A DNA stretch of 55,102 nucleotides from Bacteroidia bacterium. GTDB lineage: Bacteria > Bacteroidota > Bacteroidia > B-17B0 > Aurantibacillaceae. Position numbers and translations under genes: made by a program. Below the pieces are notes generated by a model, which ran no database searches, was not told where the DNA came from, and saw nothing but the letters and a program-made list of their open reading frames with translations. Location of the stretch: positions 1 to 55,102 of the forward strand of contig JALHRL010000025.1 in NCBI GenBank assembly GCA_022841465.1. Direction: 5' to 3'. Positions 53,792 through 55,102 of the stretch are shown here, piece after piece. Positions within the stretch are counted from its first letter, which is position 1. Each line of letters starts with the position of its first letter.

Positions 53792-53836
53792 CACAACAAA
53801 TAAATTATTTTTCTGAAATATTTAAAATTACATCCA

Positions 53837-55102
53837 ATGAAATATATAAAACACAAAGGTTTAGTTACAATAATCCTATTGTTTATTTTTCAAAACATTT
53901 TAGCACAAGTAATACCTGTTAGTTTTGAAAGAGTTTACACCAGTAACGCCTTATCTAATACTGTTAGCATTGGCGAAAACAGTGAAATAACCTGTTATCA
54001 AAATCGATTGTATGTGACAGATAATGATTCCACAGGACTCATTTTTCTGCATAAATTGGATGTAGGCGGAAATATTTTATGGAGTAAACGCTATACCATT
54101 CAATCTAATTTACCAGGCAGTATGCCAGCATTTCAATTAGATGCTTTTGGAGGTCATGTGTTTTTAATTAATGAGTCGGGTCAAAGTATGGGAAGGCAGC
54201 ATATCATAAAAATTGATACAACCTCAGGAGCAATAGTAGATACAACAGGATATGACCCTTGTGCACCTCCTAACTTCCGTAGTAAAAACAAAAGCCATGT
54301 TATAATGGATAATGGTTATATTGTTACTTATGCCTGTAAAGGTGGAACCGGAAGAGCCTGCTTGTTTGTAACGAATAGTAGCACAGGTGAACTTATTTCT
54401 GCCAATGAATTTATTGATCCTTCCGTTATTGGCGTTTTATATGAAACACGAATTACAAAACTAACCGAAAATTCTATATTATTATATGGGCGTGCTTCAA
54501 ACGGACTTTATTACTTTAGTAAAATTACCGACCCAGTTACATTAGCTAATACAGGTTTACATGTTTTAAAGAAAAATACTTTTCTAGGGGGCTTTACACC
54601 AGAATCGGCAACAGAATACAACCCAGGCTCTAGTAAAATATATATGTTATTCAGAAATACCACCACTAATCTTATTATTGAATCAGATACAACATTAAGT
54701 GAATTCAAGGCTCATCGTTTTGTGAATAGTAATTTTATGATGTCGAATATGCTGCATAAAAACAACAAAGTATACGTTGGTGCCTACACCATGAATGTAA
54801 CCGCAGGTACAGGCGATTATCAAATAGCAGTTTTCAATCAATCTTTAATACACCAACAAACCAATCGTTTCAGCGCAACTCCCTTTAACACACTACAAGT
54901 TATTCCTTATAGAGCCTTAAATTTAGCAGCCGATGCAAATCAAAATATTTATATGGCATTTGACGCTCGTTCTGTGGCCACATCCTCTAATAACAACCAA
55001 TTTCACTTATTAAAATTAAATGCTTCCGCGCAATCTACCTGCTCTACTCTTTCTTCCATTACTCCAAGCTTCGCCGTTGCAAATTTACAAGATTCTTTAG
55101 TG
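53837..55102 (+). CDS. large secreted protein, 5' part only (runs off the window)
   Basis: The frame is open from ATG 53837 to the last base (422 codons, no stop). Signal peptide 1-24 (LVTIILLFIFQNILAQ). The sequence has propeller-like strands with motifs such as GNILWSKRYTI, NGYIVTYACKGGTGRACLF, NKVYVGAYTMNVTAGTGDYQIAVFN and QNIYMAFDARS. This is the pattern of long Bacteroidota surface proteins that carry SBBP-like beta-propeller repeats and often end in a type IX secretion sorting domain. The C-terminus that would decide this is outside the window. Confidence 0.85.
   Translation, partial: MKYIKHKGLVTIILLFIFQNILAQVIPVSFERVYTSNALSNTVSIGENSEITCYQNRLYVTDNDSTGLIFLHKLDVGGNILWSKRYTIQSNLPGSMPAFQLDAFGGHVFLINESGQSMGRQHIIKIDTTSGAIVDTTGYDPCAPPNFRSKNKSHVIMDNGYIVTYACKGGTGRACLFVTNSSTGELISANEFIDPSVIGVLYETRITKLTENSILLYGRASNGLYYFSKITDPVTLANTGLHVLKKNTFLGGFTPESATEYNPGSSKIYMLFRNTTTNLIIESDTTLSEFKAHRFVNSNFMMSNMLHKNNKVYVGAYTMNVTAGTGDYQIAVFNQSLIHQQTNRFSATPFNTLQVIPYRALNLAADANQNIYMAFDARSVATSSNNNQFHLLKLNASAQSTCSTLSSITPSFAVANLQDSLV

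Noticed and set aside
1-55102. CRISPR arrays, insertion sequences, prophage or rRNA genes
   Set aside because: No regularly spaced repeats, transposase or integrase motifs, phage structural genes or rRNA sequence seen.

Overview
This window is chromosomal DNA from a member of the Bacteroidota. The evidence is low G+C, many signal-peptide proteins of families confined to that phylum (Reg_prop/Y_Y_Y sensor, PorE-like OmpA protein, IPExxxVDY protein, DUF4476, GSCFA, DUF6427/DUF6341 pair), and repeated copies of the Bacteroidota -7 promoter element TAnnTTTG. The order within the phylum cannot be fixed from sequence alone. There is no rRNA, insertion sequence, phage module or CRISPR array. It is mostly ordinary, densely packed housekeeping DNA.

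Layout. 1-4972 (+): a broken or truncated SPOR/OmpA-like envelope protein, a secreted protein and a 1051-aa periplasmic-sensor/SpoIIE phosphatase, ending tail-to-tail with a small STAS-like gene. 5356-5774: a gene-free, hairpin-rich stretch that carries a copy of the 3' end of the adjacent tRNA-Ala gene. 5818-10411 (-): infB, nusA and rimP, with a terminator-like hairpin in the leader of the operon. 10594-13773 (+): a small membrane protein, then acpP, fabF, rnc and an IPExxxVDY protein. 13894-20570 (+): a PorE-like OmpA protein, a methyltransferase, a ZIP transporter and priA. 20574-25733: DUF6427 (-), a DUF6341-like protein, a lipoprotein hydrolase, and the yceD-rpmF-plsX-fabH lipid/ribosome cluster. 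25810-31698 (+): a DUF4476 protein, hemA, a hemC-hemD fusion and typA. 31759-38123 (-): GSCFA, cca, carbonic anhydrase, bestrophin, a small protein, a YceH protein and a TolA-like Ala/Glu/Lys repeat protein. 38372-38490: a candidate small RNA. 38544-42332: a DjlA-like protein, a patatin, tRNA-Lys, an unknown protein and a DegT aminotransferase. 42369-49543 (+): a complete histidine operon hisGDCBHAF(IE) preceded by a leader peptide with four consecutive His codons and an attenuator. 49545-55102: trmD, an NTF2-like protein, a lipoprotein amidohydrolase, small secreted proteins and the start of a large secreted protein that runs off the window.

The most interesting signals are regulatory. (1) There is a classic histidine attenuator in Bacteroidota, whose leader peptide appears to sit at the 5' end of its mRNA. 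(2) There is a terminator-like leader hairpin in front of rimP-nusA-infB, which suggests NusA feedback. (3) Several genes (hisL, hemA, cca and the gene at 52383) have start codons, three of them TTG or GTG, only 4-7 nt after a perfect -7 element, which implies leaderless mRNAs. (4) The tRNA-Ala tail duplication lies next to a 110-bp multi-hairpin palindrome. (5) There is a probable stand-alone sRNA at about 38385-38490. (6) Convergent genes are packed so tightly that their stop codons interlock.
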